This document shows positions 34,294-45,564 of a DNA stretch of 64,000 bases, piece by piece (the stretch's first letter is position 1; every line of letters starts with the position of its first letter). This DNA comes from Gonatopus flavifemur (Eukaryota; Arthropoda; Insecta; Hymenoptera; Dryinidae). Both the position numbers and the translations under genes were made by a program. The notes under the pieces are model-generated. The model made no database searches. It saw only the letters and a program-made list of their open reading frames with translations, and was not told the origin of the DNA. The DNA lies in assembly GCA_018340375.1 (NCBI GenBank), contig JAFFJZ010000013.1, positions 6,922,501 to 6,986,500 on the forward strand. The letters run 5' to 3'.

Positions 34294-36498
34294 GTGTCTT
34301 ATATGAAGACCCTGCTCAATGGCCATTGAAATTAAATGAAAATAAAGAAGAACGGACAAAATACTTGGATAAAGGATACGAATTTTTTCAAAATAAAAGC
34401 TCTAACTTCGAAACCTTGGAACGAGAGTATTCAAAACAAAATAGATATTTTTCTCCCACTTACTCCCAACGAAAATTAAACAACGGCGAAAAGCGTGATC
34501 GGAAATGGTTGATGTTTTCAGAGTCTACTGGGAAAGCTTTTTTGCTATGTCTGCAAATTGTTTTCAGCAAATCATGAGAATGCATTTGTTGAAGATGGAT
34601 TTTCAAATTGGAAAAAAGCAGAAAAATGCATCCCTAACCATGAAAATTGTGAAGATCACAATCGATGTATGATTACCTGAATTGATTATATACGAGAGAA
34701 TGCACATGTTGATAAAGAGATTTTGAATGCGATTGGATGTGAAATGAAATATTGGACTGAAGTGTTAAAAAGAGTAGTTTCAATCATTAGATTTTTAGCT
34801 GAACGAGGTCTTGCATTCCGTGGTACGAATGAATTGATTGGATTCCCAACCAATGGGAATTATCTCGGCATATTAGAATCATTGGCTGAATTTGACCCGT
34901 TTTTGAAAGAACATATTAAAGTTTACGCGAATAAAGGAAGAGGGAGTGTATCCTACTTATCAAAAACTATTTGCGAAGAATTCATTGATTTAATGTCTAA
35001 AAAAGTTCTCACGCATATAAAAAATGAAATAAAAGGAGCTAAATATTGGGGACTGATTATAGACTCTACTCCGGACATTTCTCACATCGACCAGTTGTCT
35101 TTAATATTTTGGTATTATTTGAATGATCATGTTCATGAACGTTTTTTCTGTTTCTTACAAATCAAAAGTCATACTGGTGAATCATTGAGTTTAGAAGTAT
35201 TGGATTTACTTGAAAAGCATGATATAGATATACTCAATTGCCGAGCCCAAACTTATGATAACGCTAGTAACATGTCCGGTAAATACACTGGTCTACAAGC
35301 ATGTTTGAAAGAAAAAAACGAACTAGCTGTTCATGTTCCATGTGCTGGGCATTCCCTAAATTTGGTGGGAGAATGTAGCGTCAATGAGTGCATATATGCT
35401 ATGAATTTTTTCGGCCTCTCACAACGCCTTTATGCCTTTTTTAGTGCTTCCACACACAGATGGAATATACTATAGTAGAACAAGGTTCTAAAGTGACAAG
35501 TTTATCGACTACTCGATGGTCATGCAAAGCGGATGCTGCCAATTTTTAGATCAAAGATTTTGATGGGATACACAAAGCACTGACTTGTTCGATTGAAGAT
35601 AAAGAACAGAAATCAGATACACGACATGATGCTACATCTCTATTACAAAATATTATTAAACTTGAGAATATTTTTATGGCAGTACTTTGGCATCGTATTC
35701 TTAATCGGTTCAATACTACTAGCAAGTTTTTACAAGAGGTCGAGATAGATTTGGATACAGCAAATAAGATGTTGCTTTCACTGGTTGAATTTGTTGAAGA
35801 TTTACGGAATGAATTTTCTCAAATAGAAAGCGAATCAAGAATGTCGAGTCCGTTAGTTATTCAGGAATATTCTGATGCATCAAAAAGGAAAATTATCAAA
35901 AAATTTAGAGATGGTGATAAGCAAGTCGAAAATGTACATGGTTCTGAGAAATTCCGAATTCAAACATTTCATCCCATAATCGACAAACTTGCGACCGAAT
36001 TGAAAAAACGGAGTGCAGCCTACAATCATATAATTGAGTTATTCGGCTTTCTTCCTGAATTATTGATTATTGACATGGAACATGTGCGAACTAGTGCAAG
36101 ACGTCTTGTAGAAGTGTACTCTCAAGATTCGAAGAACCTATTGCTTCGTGAATTGGAACAGTTTATACCATTGATAAAATCACAACACAAATATTTTTTT
36201 TTCAAACTGCACAGATGAAAAAAATAAATATCCCAAATTAAATCCAGTAATAGTTCTAAATTGGATTGTTAATCGTCAATTGAGTGAAGTTTTCCCTGAT
36301 GTATATATAGCCTATAGATTATTTATAACCATACCAGTCACAAATTGTGAAGCTGAAAGATTATTTTCTGTTCTGAAAAGAATTAAGAATATGTACAGAT
36401 CGACAATGCTCAATGATCGATTAACATCTCTAGCAAGATTGAGTCTCGAAACAGATTTACTTAGATCGATCAATTTTGATGATTTTGTCACGTCCTGA
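34294..36498 (+). pseudogene. hAT transposase exon 3, catalytic region, broken
   Basis: Main exon of the large hAT's transposase, after TTTTTTAG. It opens in phase with exon 2 (VLYEDPAQWP), the TTF-type zinc region, then WLMFSES and a frameshift in a T-run near 34538. A TGA at 34678-34680 stands where the family has a sense codon. The DUF4371 core is well preserved at 34723-35475: IIDSTPDISHIDQL, YDNASNMSG, and CAGHSLNL. Further frameshifts follow near 35465 and 35550, then 35676-36218 and the C-terminal dimerisation block TNCEAERLFSVLKRIKN at about 36340. At least four lesions, so it is inactive. Confidence 0.9.
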
Positions 36499-36619
36499 GT
36501 GTTGCCATTCAGGGCGGCAATATATATTAATTCCCCTATTTATCTGTAAAGAAAGGAAGGGGTAGGACTGAGATTTCTGAGAGTGAGTTTTGGGGTTAAG
36601 TCAGTGAATATACGTGAAA

Positions 36620-37018
36620 TTAGGTAAAATCATGATTTATTTCGTTATTAATAGTGACAAGTTGGTGATGATTGATTTGTAGTTCTACAATTTCTTCGGG
36701 AGTAAATCCCTTTTCTAACAATTGTTTGTCATTGAATATTAGGTAGTCCTTTTCGTATTGTCTACAATTATCGCAATGATAATATTTTATGTTAAAGTCC
36801 CTACAATTTTTACACCTACTTAACTGATTTAAATTCTTGAGTTTCCACTCGATGATTTTAATTTCGTTAAGCCAATTATACACGTTTTTCTTGTCTTGGT
36901 GATGATTACGATGGAATTTAGGTTTCGTCACCTTTCCCTGCTTCTTTTTCTCTCGCCTACCGGCGATTCTGCCCTCTGCCTTTTCTATCAGCTCCTTCAA
37001 CCGAGCTATTTGTTCCAT
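36620..37018 (-). CDS. unknown 132-aa Cys-rich protein
   Basis: An intact frame from ATG at 37018 to a stop at 36620. The N-terminal half is highly charged (about residues 1-60, rich in Lys, Glu, His) and may be helical; the C-terminal half contains CKNC and CDNC separated by 11 residues, a possible four-Cys zinc site. I do not recognise the family. The pyrimidine tract TTTTTCTTACAG ends about 45 nt upstream of the ATG, and a donor-like AAAC|GTGAGT lies further upstream at about 37338, so a spliced transcript is possible. It lies in a block inserted in the hAT 3' part, which also holds a minisatellite; it may belong to an unidentified element. Confidence 0.4.
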   Translation of the reverse strand: MEQIARLKELIEKAEGRIAGRREKKKQGKVTKPKFHRNHHQDKKNVYNWLNEIKIIEWKLKNLNQLSRCKNCRDFNIKYYHCDNCRQYEKDYLIFNDKQLLEKGFTPEEIVELQINHHQLVTINNEINHDFT

Positions 37019-37498
37019 CTATTCGTAATACAAAAAAAGAAACTTCCATTATTCTGTAAGAAAAACTGGATTTGATTCTGAGAAAGGGGTTTTTCTTGAA
37101 AAAAGTTATCCTGAGTCTACGGAAAAAGGGTAGTGCGAGAAGTGGTGTCGAATTTTAAAGTAAAAGGTTGGAAATAAACGTTTAAAAGAATTCAATTAAA
37201 TTGGGAATGGGTGACCTAGCCCCTGGAAATCACTATTAAGTAATTCCAGAGGGACAAACAATTGTTCCCTATTAAGGAAAGCCAATTTGTTTGTAATGGG
37301 ACCGTATCTTGATACGGAAAGTAGGGTTATACTCACGTTTCAGCTGCAATCCTGTGGTGTTGATCCCGTTGGAATCTAGCGCTGATTGTGCGTCTTGGCG
37401 TGGCTCCTTTCGCCGAATTTGTTGAATTAAGAAAATTTGAGAGTTGGTTGAGGGTCTGCTGAGCGTCTGCGACTTCCAATCGATGTGTGGTGTTGCTC
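37019..37498. other. leader or intron of the 132-aa frame
   Basis: No recognised gene. On the minus strand the stretch 37500-37339 is open and ends at the donor-like GTGAGT, compatible with an upstream exon, but no start codon or homology supports it. Confidence 0.3.
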
Positions 37499-38045
37499 AC
37501 GCTTCCTAGCGTGTTGGAATTATATGAAAATGACTACCAAGTCAATTTTCAGTATCGGCCAAGGGTTGGCTGAACGTTGGCGGCCTAGTATGGTCCTGGT
37601 ATAGTGATGACGCTTCCTAGCGTGTTGGAATTATATGAAAATGACTACCAAGTCAATTTTCAGTATCGGCCAAGGGTTGGCTGAACGTTGGCTGGCTCGG
37701 ATGACGTTCTGACGTTGCTCACGCTCCTGAGCGTATGGAGGTTGGTCGATTTTGACTCCAATGTCAAAAATCGTGAAGGTTGGCCGGAGGTTGGCTCAGC
37801 GTCGGCAGTCCAAAGAATGGTTTTTTGCTGTTTACGCTGATGAGTGTATTGATGTTGTTCGATTTTAACTCCAATGTCAAAAATCGTGACGGTTGGCCGG
37901 GGGTTGGCTCAGCGTCGGCAGTCCAGAGAATAGTTCTTTGCTGTTTACGCTTCTGAGCGTATTGATGTTGTTCGATTTTGACTCCAATGTCAAAAATCGT
38001 GACGGTTGGCCGGAGGTTGGCTCAGCGTCGGCAGTCCAGAAAATG
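37499..38045. repeat. minisatellite, five units of about 110 bp
   Basis: Units begin near 37499, 37610, 37719, 37839 and 37948 with ACGCTNCTGAGCGT-like palindromes, then AATGTCAAAAATCGTGA and GGTTGGCTCAGCGTCGGCAG. The first two units share one subtype and the last three another. Local base composition is GC-richer than the host DNA. Confidence 0.88.
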
Positions 38046-39500
38046 TTTCTTCAGCTATTGAGCTTTGTTTGGAAGTAAGCTATTGGAGCTTGTTGAGAGC
38101 AGCTATTAGAGCTGGTGGCCATTGAGCCGAGAATTGTGTTGTATTCTGGTCGTGCAGCCACTTTTAAAGGCTTGCTCGGCCAATCAAGATTAAGCATTTT
38201 TTTGGAGACCGAATTTCGATCTAGGTGAGGGTGAATTTGTTGATCGAGAATTTTTCTTATTGACGATCACTTGATTCTCCCTTTTTTGTGACCTTTGATT
38301 GGTCATGGATCTATGGTCGGGGGTGATCCATGAATCGATCGTTTGTCTTATTGGTATTTGCTTGTGATGGAAGGGATTGTTACCCTTGCACACTCTTGGT
38401 TTCCTTCGCAGGGGGGCGAGAGTCCCGTTGCATTGATCCTGGATCGATACATGGTGGTGGAATGCTTGTTGTTTCCACGCTTTTCCATTTTTCTCCGTGG
38501 GGGTAGTCTCGCAGATAGATGCCTGGTGGTGGAAGGGTTGTTGTCTTCCACACTCGTTTTGTAGTTTCCTCTCTCTCTCTGTAATTTCTTCTTGTGTCTT
38601 CTTCACACATCTATTCTCGTTGGCTGAGGGAGTCGTGCATGCCCTTACTTTGATTTATTTGCATAACTCACTATAGATTATTATTTCTTGCATGTTTCTA
38701 ACATTTAACATATTATTTTTATATTGAGTTTCATTATCTTTATTACTTAAACTAAATTGCACTTTAATCAACTAATTATGTTGATAGTTGCATGTTTGTT
38801 GCTGATTTGTTTGTTTTTATTTGTATTATTTGATATTTGTTCGTTTATAGCTTCCATTGTTCATTGTTTAAGAATGCATGTTTCTTATTCAGTGCTTTTG
38901 TTCATGAAATTTATTTGGTTACTCGTTTAATATCTGCATGTGATTATTTGTCATAATCTTGTTTGCCTGGTTATAATTTCTTTTAATTGCATGATTCTAT
39001 TATTTATTCGTTCACTTCTGCGGTGCAATTACTAAAATTCATGTATGATTAGTGGTCATTGTTTATTTATTAATAATTCTTAAACTTTACCAACCTATAT
39101 TAATTTATCCTAAATAGGAAAGAGAAGAAAAGGAAGGAAACATAGAAGAGTATATATGGTATTGATGCGTATTTACATTTGCTGCATGATTCATCGGTCC
39201 TGCAAGGGTTTCGCTTGGGGCATTTATTGCACGGCGCGACACTGTGTCGGCCGTTGGGGTACCGGTTGGTGCGAGGCCCATTGTTCATCATTAAAAAAAA
39301 ACGGGACTCGGTCATCGAGGTACTGTTTGGGTTCTTTGAAGAGAGAGAATAGGTTTATTTGGATAGTTGCAAACTTGTTTGATATTCTGGAAAATTTTGA
39401 AGGTTTGATATTGTTTCGAGTTCTTCTCGAGTTTATTTGGAATATATCAGGGTGGGTAATTCTAGGTTTGAAATACTTATTTTTATTCTAAAATCTTATT
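38046..39500. other. unidentified insert, no firm gene
   Basis: At 38350-38560 three diverged repeats of about 90-110 bp contain GGTGGTGGAA.G.TTGTT (read as TTCCACCACCA on the other strand). The minus-strand frame over them (38606-38190) has no ATG and repeats FHH words, so it is doubtful. At 38640-39010 the word TTGCATG recurs about seven times. At 39315-39100 minus a short Cys-rich frame (CNKCPKRNPC) is also unassigned. The block 36500-39500 may be one element of unknown class. Confidence 0.35.
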
Positions 39501-40204
39501 GATTAATGGTCTTATTAAAAAAAAAAAGATGAAAAGGAAAAATTTTAGGCGATTCTTATAAGATATACAGGGTATATTACAATTTGATAGAAGAGTTTGC
39601 TGAGAAAAAATCAAGAAAGAAAAGCTTCAATTGAATTGATTATTTTCATTTATATGTAACGTCAACTGATATTTAATTTCCTTAAGAAATAAGTTTTCAA
39701 ACAAAAACCAATCTGCATTTTCCAAACCCTTGTAATTAGTTCGAATTTAGTTTCATTTACACATTTACTCATTGCACAGAAAGATGTTCTCATCATTTCT
39801 AGAGTTTTCATATTTTGGGAATATGTTCATGATTTTAGTATTTAAGAAAAAATGAGAACTGGTAATTTTCATAAGAAAAAAGAACTATTGATTTTTCTGG
39901 TAATTTCGTTGTTTAATGGAATAAATACAACCTTTTGAACAATTACATATTAATTCCTAGTAAAAAGAAAACCTTCAAATCCTATTATAAAACAAACAAG
40001 TGATAGGAAATAATTGGAAATGGATGTGCTTTTGTTCATGCCCCCATTATTTTATATTATTTCCCATTATTTCTTGTCGCTGTTTTATTTTGTAATAGGA
40101 TTTCGAGGATTTTCACCAGAGATTTTGAGTATTATTTTGTGACAGCTGAAAATCCTGTAAGAATGCAAAGAAAGTTTCATTCGCCCCCCTCCCCGCTTGT
40201 CACT
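39501..40204. other. hAT 3' subterminal DNA, no gene
   Basis: AT-rich sequence leading to the GC-rich right end of the large hAT. Nothing recognisable. Confidence 0.5.
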
Positions 40205-40264
40205 CTAAGGGGGCCTCCAATAGTCTCTCAGCCCCGGGCCTCAAAATCCTCTAATCCGGGCCTG

Positions 40265-40735
40265 CTCCACAGCATCATGAGGAATCAACAAAATAAGAGC
40301 GGCTTCAGAACTTTGACTGCTCGATCATTCATAACTTGGAATGGAGGCTAGATATCTGCCTTTTCATTGACAAATTAATGGGTTATTTCAAGTCATCAAG
40401 GTATATTTTTGTGTTGTTCTGCTTATCTCTTGAATGCTCGTGAGTACCATTTTCGGGGACGAGCCAAAAATATCGTAAGACTCCACAGATTGATCGTATT
40501 TGTGAAATTGGAAAATGAGAAATATCCGCATTCGAATACAAGCCTTTCTTACTTTCATCGTCAAATTATAAAAAACAAGCATAGAAGAAGAAATGTCCAC
40601 TCGGATTTCTGGAAAGTTCAGAAGAAATCCTAACTTTTATCCTTTGGAGATAATGTTGTATGTCGACAATTTTTCGAGATATGAGCATTTGAAAGAAACT
40701 GGATCTGTCAAAACCGAAAAATTTGACACCGATGT
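40265..40735. repeat. right part of the inverted repeat around the hAT
   Basis: Begins with the second CTCCACAG duplication and continues the older palindromic element. 40440-40735 is inverted relative to 25020-25471. Confidence 0.78.
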
Positions 40736-41668
40736 GTAAATCGAAAAATCCCAAATTGTACGTGTCTCTCATTTTTCAACGGAGAATTGAAAAATATTCG
40801 AGAACTCATTGTAAATCTGACATGAAATGACGCATAAATATTTTGCCAAGATTCAAATAGAACCTTTTATGCGATACTTTATATGATTCCTCATCCCTGA
40901 TGAAAAACCCGATACATTTTTCTTCAGAATTCCATCGGGATTGGTTGTAAACGTTTAAATTATATCAGAAACACTTCTTGTATTTGTTGCGCTCATATCG
41001 CGATGTTAGAAATTGATTTAAATGATCTTAAATCGCTTCCGGGGAAGTGTATGAACATGGTTGAACTTACATGGGGAATTCAATGTGTATTCGAAAAACG
41101 TTGAATTATTATCTGTTCAACGTCGGAGAGTACCGAACGTACCATTGGTAAGATTGTGTGCAGACGTCGAAATTATCGGCTTGTCATAGATGAATATATT
41201 AATTGAATACTGTGTCGGGAGCAAATCAGGTCTGTATTGGTTCCATTTCGGAATAAAATTTCAACCATCCAGACAGATTCAGATGAGCATTGCAACCTTA
41301 TCAGCCATATCGGTGGTCAATTTTCGGCTCCGTTGGAACTTGTCTCAATAATATACACACTGTGTAACTATCAGGAAGATATCCGAATATCATTCGGTGG
41401 CGGTATAGCACTATTTGTTGTTTCGAAGAAATGTTGGATTTTCTTCATATCATTCGAAAAACAATATGCTCCTATCCAGAATGAACTTTTCAAGTGTTGG
41501 GTTTATCAGAACTATGTTGGGGAAAAGAAATTTAAAAAACCGAATTATATCTAGATCGGATAAGTATCGGAATTGTACTAAAACTCCAAACAATTCAAAA
41601 AGTTTTCAACTAGGATTTTGTTATTTGCCAACTAGTGTACTGACGAACACGAATATGTGAATTTGATT
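40736..41668. other. no gene recognised
   Basis: Several short frames (for example 41237-41554) lack start context, known motifs or splice sites. No repeats with clear ends. Confidence 0.4.
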
Positions 41669-41848
41669 TAGGCGCTGATCCAAGAGAGAGGTTAGGGGTT
41701 CATGACCCCCCCACCCCAATTCTGGGAAAAGGAGAAAAAAGTAGGGAGTAATTTTTCAGGAAAACTCAGTCAGATCCGGAAGAAGATCATCAGATCGCGG
41801 AAACATACTCGTGACCCTCCCCCGAATAGATTCCTGAATCCACCCCTG
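41669..41848. mobile_element. 180-bp hAT-type MITE with 8-bp duplication
   Basis: Left end TAGGCGCTGATCC, right end inverted CAGGGGTGGATTC; flanked by a perfect 8-bp repeat ATTTGATT (41661-41668, 41849-41856). Subterminal C-runs (CATGACCCCCCC and, inverted, GGGGGAGGGTCACG). Non-coding. Confidence 0.88.
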
Positions 41849-42599
41849 ATTTGATTTGGGAGAATATTGGATCCCGAAATCTGAAGGAAACTTCGAGTTT
41901 GTCGAACATATCGTAACTGCATCCAAAATAATTCAGTATGCAAGTAAAAAAGAAACCTACTTCATGTTGTTGTTGTTGTAGTCCATGTAGTTGATGTCTG
42001 ATTCTTGATCAGATGTGGTTGGATTCAATGGACTGTTCCATTATATAATACTCTTCATCAAAACTACAAAGGCAATGAAATTATATTCAACGTACCTTTT
42101 CTTGCTAGACATCTCTTTATGGTTTTCTCTCTGAAAGAAAGATGAAGAAGATTTGGAACGGTTATTTTAGGATAAGTAACATCTCTAGTCGCTTTAGTTG
42201 AGCTCAAGTGTAGTCATTGTTGATCAGGATTTGCGGGGAGGACAACGTTTCATTCATTCACTTCCCTCTGAGCAGGCTGTCAGTGGACTGTCCATCAAGG
42301 GTATGGTATATCCACTATAATTTTATCTGTAAAGAAATAGCAAATAAACTTGAATAATTCTCAAGCAAGCTTTGTATAACACAGGCCTACAAAATTGAAC
42401 TTTTTGTTTGGTGCAACAACTGTATCATACTTTTCCGAAGTATTTTGGCGCGCTGAATCCGAATCTGGCTTCAAAATTGCATTATTACGTGTGGTTTTTG
42501 AGATATTTTAACGTCAAAGTGTGAAAAACACCGTTTTTCGACATATTTGAGATTACGTGACGTCAGAATGTAATTTTTTCTCATGAAACTAGTAGATGC

Positions 42600-42822
42600 A
42601 CCTCAAAATATAATCCATCCCCTTCCGAATGCCGTTGAGTTTGCTCGAATATCTTTTTTTTTACTGTGACACGACAATTTGAAATTTGTGTGTTCATGGA
42701 TTTAGTGAATAGGTGAAATAACACAATTTTCAAACTGTCGTATCTCAGAGAAAAAAAAAAGATATTTGAATAAACCTAATCGCATTTGGAAGAGAATGAC
42801 TCATATTTTGAGATAATTTGAA
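42600..42822. repeat. inverted repeat, 70-bp arms
   Basis: CTCAAAATATAATCCATCCCC..GAATATC with a long T-run at the left is inverted against GATATTTGAATAAACC..CATATTTTGAG at the right. Imperfect hairpin. Confidence 0.65.
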
Positions 42823-43220
42823 GAATAATTTGATAAAATGTTCTCAAAGTGTGGAATAATTGAATAAAACGTTTCAAAATCGTGCATTTTCATTTTATTT
42901 TACACCTGCGATTTCTTGAAAACTACACGTAGCATTAAAAAAATAAGTATATTTCCAGAGTCAGGGTATCGAATATACTCAAAATCTGCTTTAGTTTTAG
43001 CGGCACCAAAATCATTGTAGAACTGTGTAATTTTTCCCACCAATTATCTACGATCCTAATGGGAAAAATTGACAGTAGCTGGCTGTCCCTCAAGAGTTAT
43101 AATATATCCGTTATTTTCTGACTTACAGGAAGTTTCCGAATCAATTTACATTATTCCCCTCAAGGGGATACCAGCGGCTGGGCTTTTCAAAATTTTTTCG
43201 AGCCGAACTACATAAAAATA

Positions 43221-43310
43221 CGTACATTAATTCAAAATATCTCTCTGTACAGCATTTCTTGAACTGCTGGAGAAGTGCTGTACAGAGGGATATTTTGAAT
43301 TATTGCGTGC
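43221..43310. repeat. 90-bp hairpin
   Basis: TTAATTCAAAATATCTCTCT GTACAGCA inverted against TGCTGTAC AGAGGGATATTTTGAATTA, loop of about 20 bases. Confidence 0.8.
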
Positions 43311-43620
43311 ATTTTTTTTTAGTCTGTCCCGTAAAAATTATAGCGCTGGTATCACGTTAAGCATACTCCGTATGGTCCATTTGATCATCTGCCAACGACT
43401 CTAGTAGGAGGATAGGACAGTGGTGGACTGTCCGTAGAGGGAGTATGATATATCCGATATGCTTTTGCCTCAGAATTTATAAATTTGAATTATCTTCCTT
43501 GACCAAACCTTGTATGATTTTCTATTATTTGTCTCTGGTTCCAGTTAGAGGAACCAACAGTAGCGAACTGTTTGTCAGGGATTATGGTATATCTGCTATG
43601 CTTTTGCCTGTAAAGAAATC

Positions 43621-44097
43621 ATGCATTTCATGAATAGTCCATCATACAGATCTTACCTTTGTATATCTTCCAATTTTCTGAATGTAGCAAATAGATTTAT
43701 ACCTTTCTCAAACTTTTTTTGTTTTTTTTTTTACAAACAACCTCTTTCTTATCTATTCATTCATTCATCCATGAATTTTTCTAAGTAATGTATAGAAGTA
43801 TATGCAATTCTAAGTTATTTGTGTTCGATTGTACTTCTGAATAACCTGTAGTAACCTGTAATGTAGTTATCTGTGATTCATTCATTTTTCAAAAATCACT
43901 CAGTGATTTTTTTGTGATAAAAAGTCTGATGAGTTAATATTATGTATGTAATTTGCAAAGTCTCTTATTCAACCTATTATATATTGTGTAGCAAAGTGGT
44001 AGTGATCAATGATGTTTCTATGGTTGTTTTTTTCAGAATAGTGAAGAACGTTAAAGAAAGACCCCTTCAAGTGATCAATTGATTTATATACTTAATT
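43621..44097. other. no gene
   Basis: AT-rich leader to the THAP exon; the end includes TTTTTTTCAG near 44036, a possible acceptor. Nothing else seen. Confidence 0.4.
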
Positions 44098-44510
44098 GAG
44101 AATGCCCACTTGCAATGCACCAAGATGCTCAAATACTGTGCAGAAGGGTTATTCCTTGTTCTCTGTGCCAAAAGATTCAGAAAATAGGATGAAGTGGGAA
44201 ATTGTAGCTAGAGAAGAGTGGCAGCCTGGGGAAAACGCTTCCCTTTGCGAGGTATGAGCAGACAATTGTACAAAATGGTTATCTTGTGAACATTTTATGT
44301 TTCATTGGACCTTCCGATGAGGTAAAACATCAATGGAACTTTTGATGTTTATTATTTCTAACTGCTATTCGAGTTGCATCCAGTGCATCCCTAGTAACGC
44401 ACGCATGGCAACGTATGATGAATTCCGCGGATTCGTAGAATATTTCAACGGGACTAATTCATATGTAATTAGTATGTGAAAGCTCTATCAATATATGTAG
44501 AATGTCTATG
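44098..44510. repeat. 413-bp segment inverted at 61315-61735
   Basis: Near-identical to the reverse complement of 61315-61735 over its whole length, including a THAP exon and its intron start. The copy here is followed by a CACTGT element that the other copy lacks. Confidence 0.9.
44102..44251 (+). CDS. THAP-domain first exon, copy 1
   Basis: Fifty codons from ATG 44102 (MPTCNAPRCSN) to a splice donor GAG|GTATGAG at 44252. Cys4 and Cys9 are the first zinc ligands of a THAP finger, followed by GYSLFSVP and a Trp in MKWEIVAREEW at the positions expected for THAP; the second zinc pair should be in the next exon, which I could not find. Different in sequence from the THAP exon at 3201. A second, inverted copy is at 61581-61730 with only a few changes. 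The pairing suggests a transposon rather than a host gene. Confidence 0.68.
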
Positions 44511-44512
44511 TA

Positions 44513-45240
44513 CACTGTAAAGAAGGTTCACCGGGAAATTCCAGTAAATGTACTGGAAGTTATTAACCTGTGCATGTACCGGAAAATTTGAGTACATTTG
44601 CACTGCAAAAATTCAGTACAGATGTTATGGAATTTCAGCATCAGAATTGGAAATTCGCTGAGCCTCAGTACTGGAATTTTTCAGTACACGAACTGGCCTT
44701 TTCCAGGACATGTACTGGGAAATTAATGCTGAAAATATTCATGAGAATTAAAAAAAAATTGCCTTGTGTTTCAAGATGACTGAGAAACTTGATCGTTCAT
44801 GTGGATGGACAGAAAGTCACGTCTACCTAACGGGATTTGAACCTACACTTTTCTATCTGCCTACCAACTGAAACCCAAGACCTAACCGACGAGCTATAGC
44901 GCGACATGTTGGAAGGCCAGCTTGGGTTACTACATATGCTTCATATCTAGAATACACAAAAGAATGAATCTTCGAAAAACCTTATATATCAATTTTATTT
45001 GCTACAATTACGATTATTATTCAAAATCTCGATCAGGAAATTTTTAATACAAAGACTTGAAAGTTTTCCTGCCAGAAATGACGAAGTCCAACAGGAGTGG
45101 GAAATTTTAGTGCAATAGTGATTAAATTCCAGCATGACTGGGAAATTCCGTTGCATATCAACTGGAAAAGTCCATCACACAACCCGACAATTGCAGTTCA
45201 AAACCTGTAGATTTCCAGTATACCCACGATTAGGTTTTTT
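44513..45240. mobile_element. CACTGT element with tRNA-like module, right end lost
   Basis: CACTGTAAAGAAGG after TA at 44511-44512. The interior iterates GGAAATTCCAGTACATGTACTGG-type words on both sides of a tRNA-like module. No matching ACAGTG end was found; the word pattern fades out near 45240. Confidence 0.62.
44833..44896 (-). other. tRNA-like module
   Basis: On the minus strand, A box TAGCTCGTCGG (44896-44886; one base short of consensus) and B box GGTTCAAATCC (44843-44833; perfect match), 42 nt apart. The flanking TCGCGCTA and TAGGTAGACG do not form a convincing acceptor stem. Confidence 0.65.
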
Positions 45241-45564
45241 TCTAATTTCGAAATTTTCTACAAGTCCTTATTGAGGGGATACTTTTTTCTGGTGCACAAG
45301 AACTGTATAGGGAGTACAAATTAGTTCAGTCCGCTTTGAAAAGATGATTCTCGCTCTCATGAATGTTTCATAGTCACAACCGATTTCAATTGTTTCAGAG
45401 AGGTTAGACACCTGTGAATAATATTCAGTTGATATCACTCCGAGTTCCTTCTAGAATCCCGATTTCCACTAAGTGAAGTATGTAAAATTTTTTTTTAACT
45501 AAGCAGCAGGAGGTGCTAGTTTTCTGTTTGATTTGGAAAAAAAAGTGCAGCTGAAGCCCATCGA
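45241..45564. other. 5' side of a mariner, no clear TIR
   Basis: Coding sense of the mariner begins near 45540, just upstream of the first ATG in frame. No left inverted repeat could be identified. Confidence 0.35.

Larger units (their letters stand above)
25480..40264 (+). mobile_element. 14.8-kb hAT transposon with 8-bp duplication
   Basis: Ends are CAGGCCTGGAT at 25480 and, inverted, CAGGCCCGGAT ending at 40264 (10 of 11 match). The flanks are a perfect 8-bp direct repeat CTCCACAG (25472-25479 and 40265-40272), the duplication length of hAT. Both subterminal regions hold a GC-rich block with CCCCGGGCCTC. Transposase exons of the ZMYM/TTF hAT type lie inside on the plus strand (28206-36498). 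The size far exceeds the usual 3-5 kb because other elements inserted into intron 2 and the 3' part. Confidence 0.92.
42278..43620. repeat. four dispersed units around CAGTGG.CTGTCC
   Basis: A 55-65-bp unit of the form CAGTNGNGGACTGTCCNTCAA, then GGTATGGTATATCCGCTATG and TTTTGCCTGTAAAGAAAT, occurs near 42278, 43072, 43420 and 43556 with divergence. All are in the same orientation. Origin unknown. Confidence 0.65.

Noticed and set aside
37499..38045. CRISPR-like array
   Set aside because: Units are 110 bp, directly adjacent and similar throughout, without unique spacers; the DNA is eukaryotic. A minisatellite.
38190..38606. 138-codon minus-strand gene with FHH repeats
   Set aside because: No ATG at its start; the repeats are in the DNA and open in two frames, as expected for a repeat rather than a protein.
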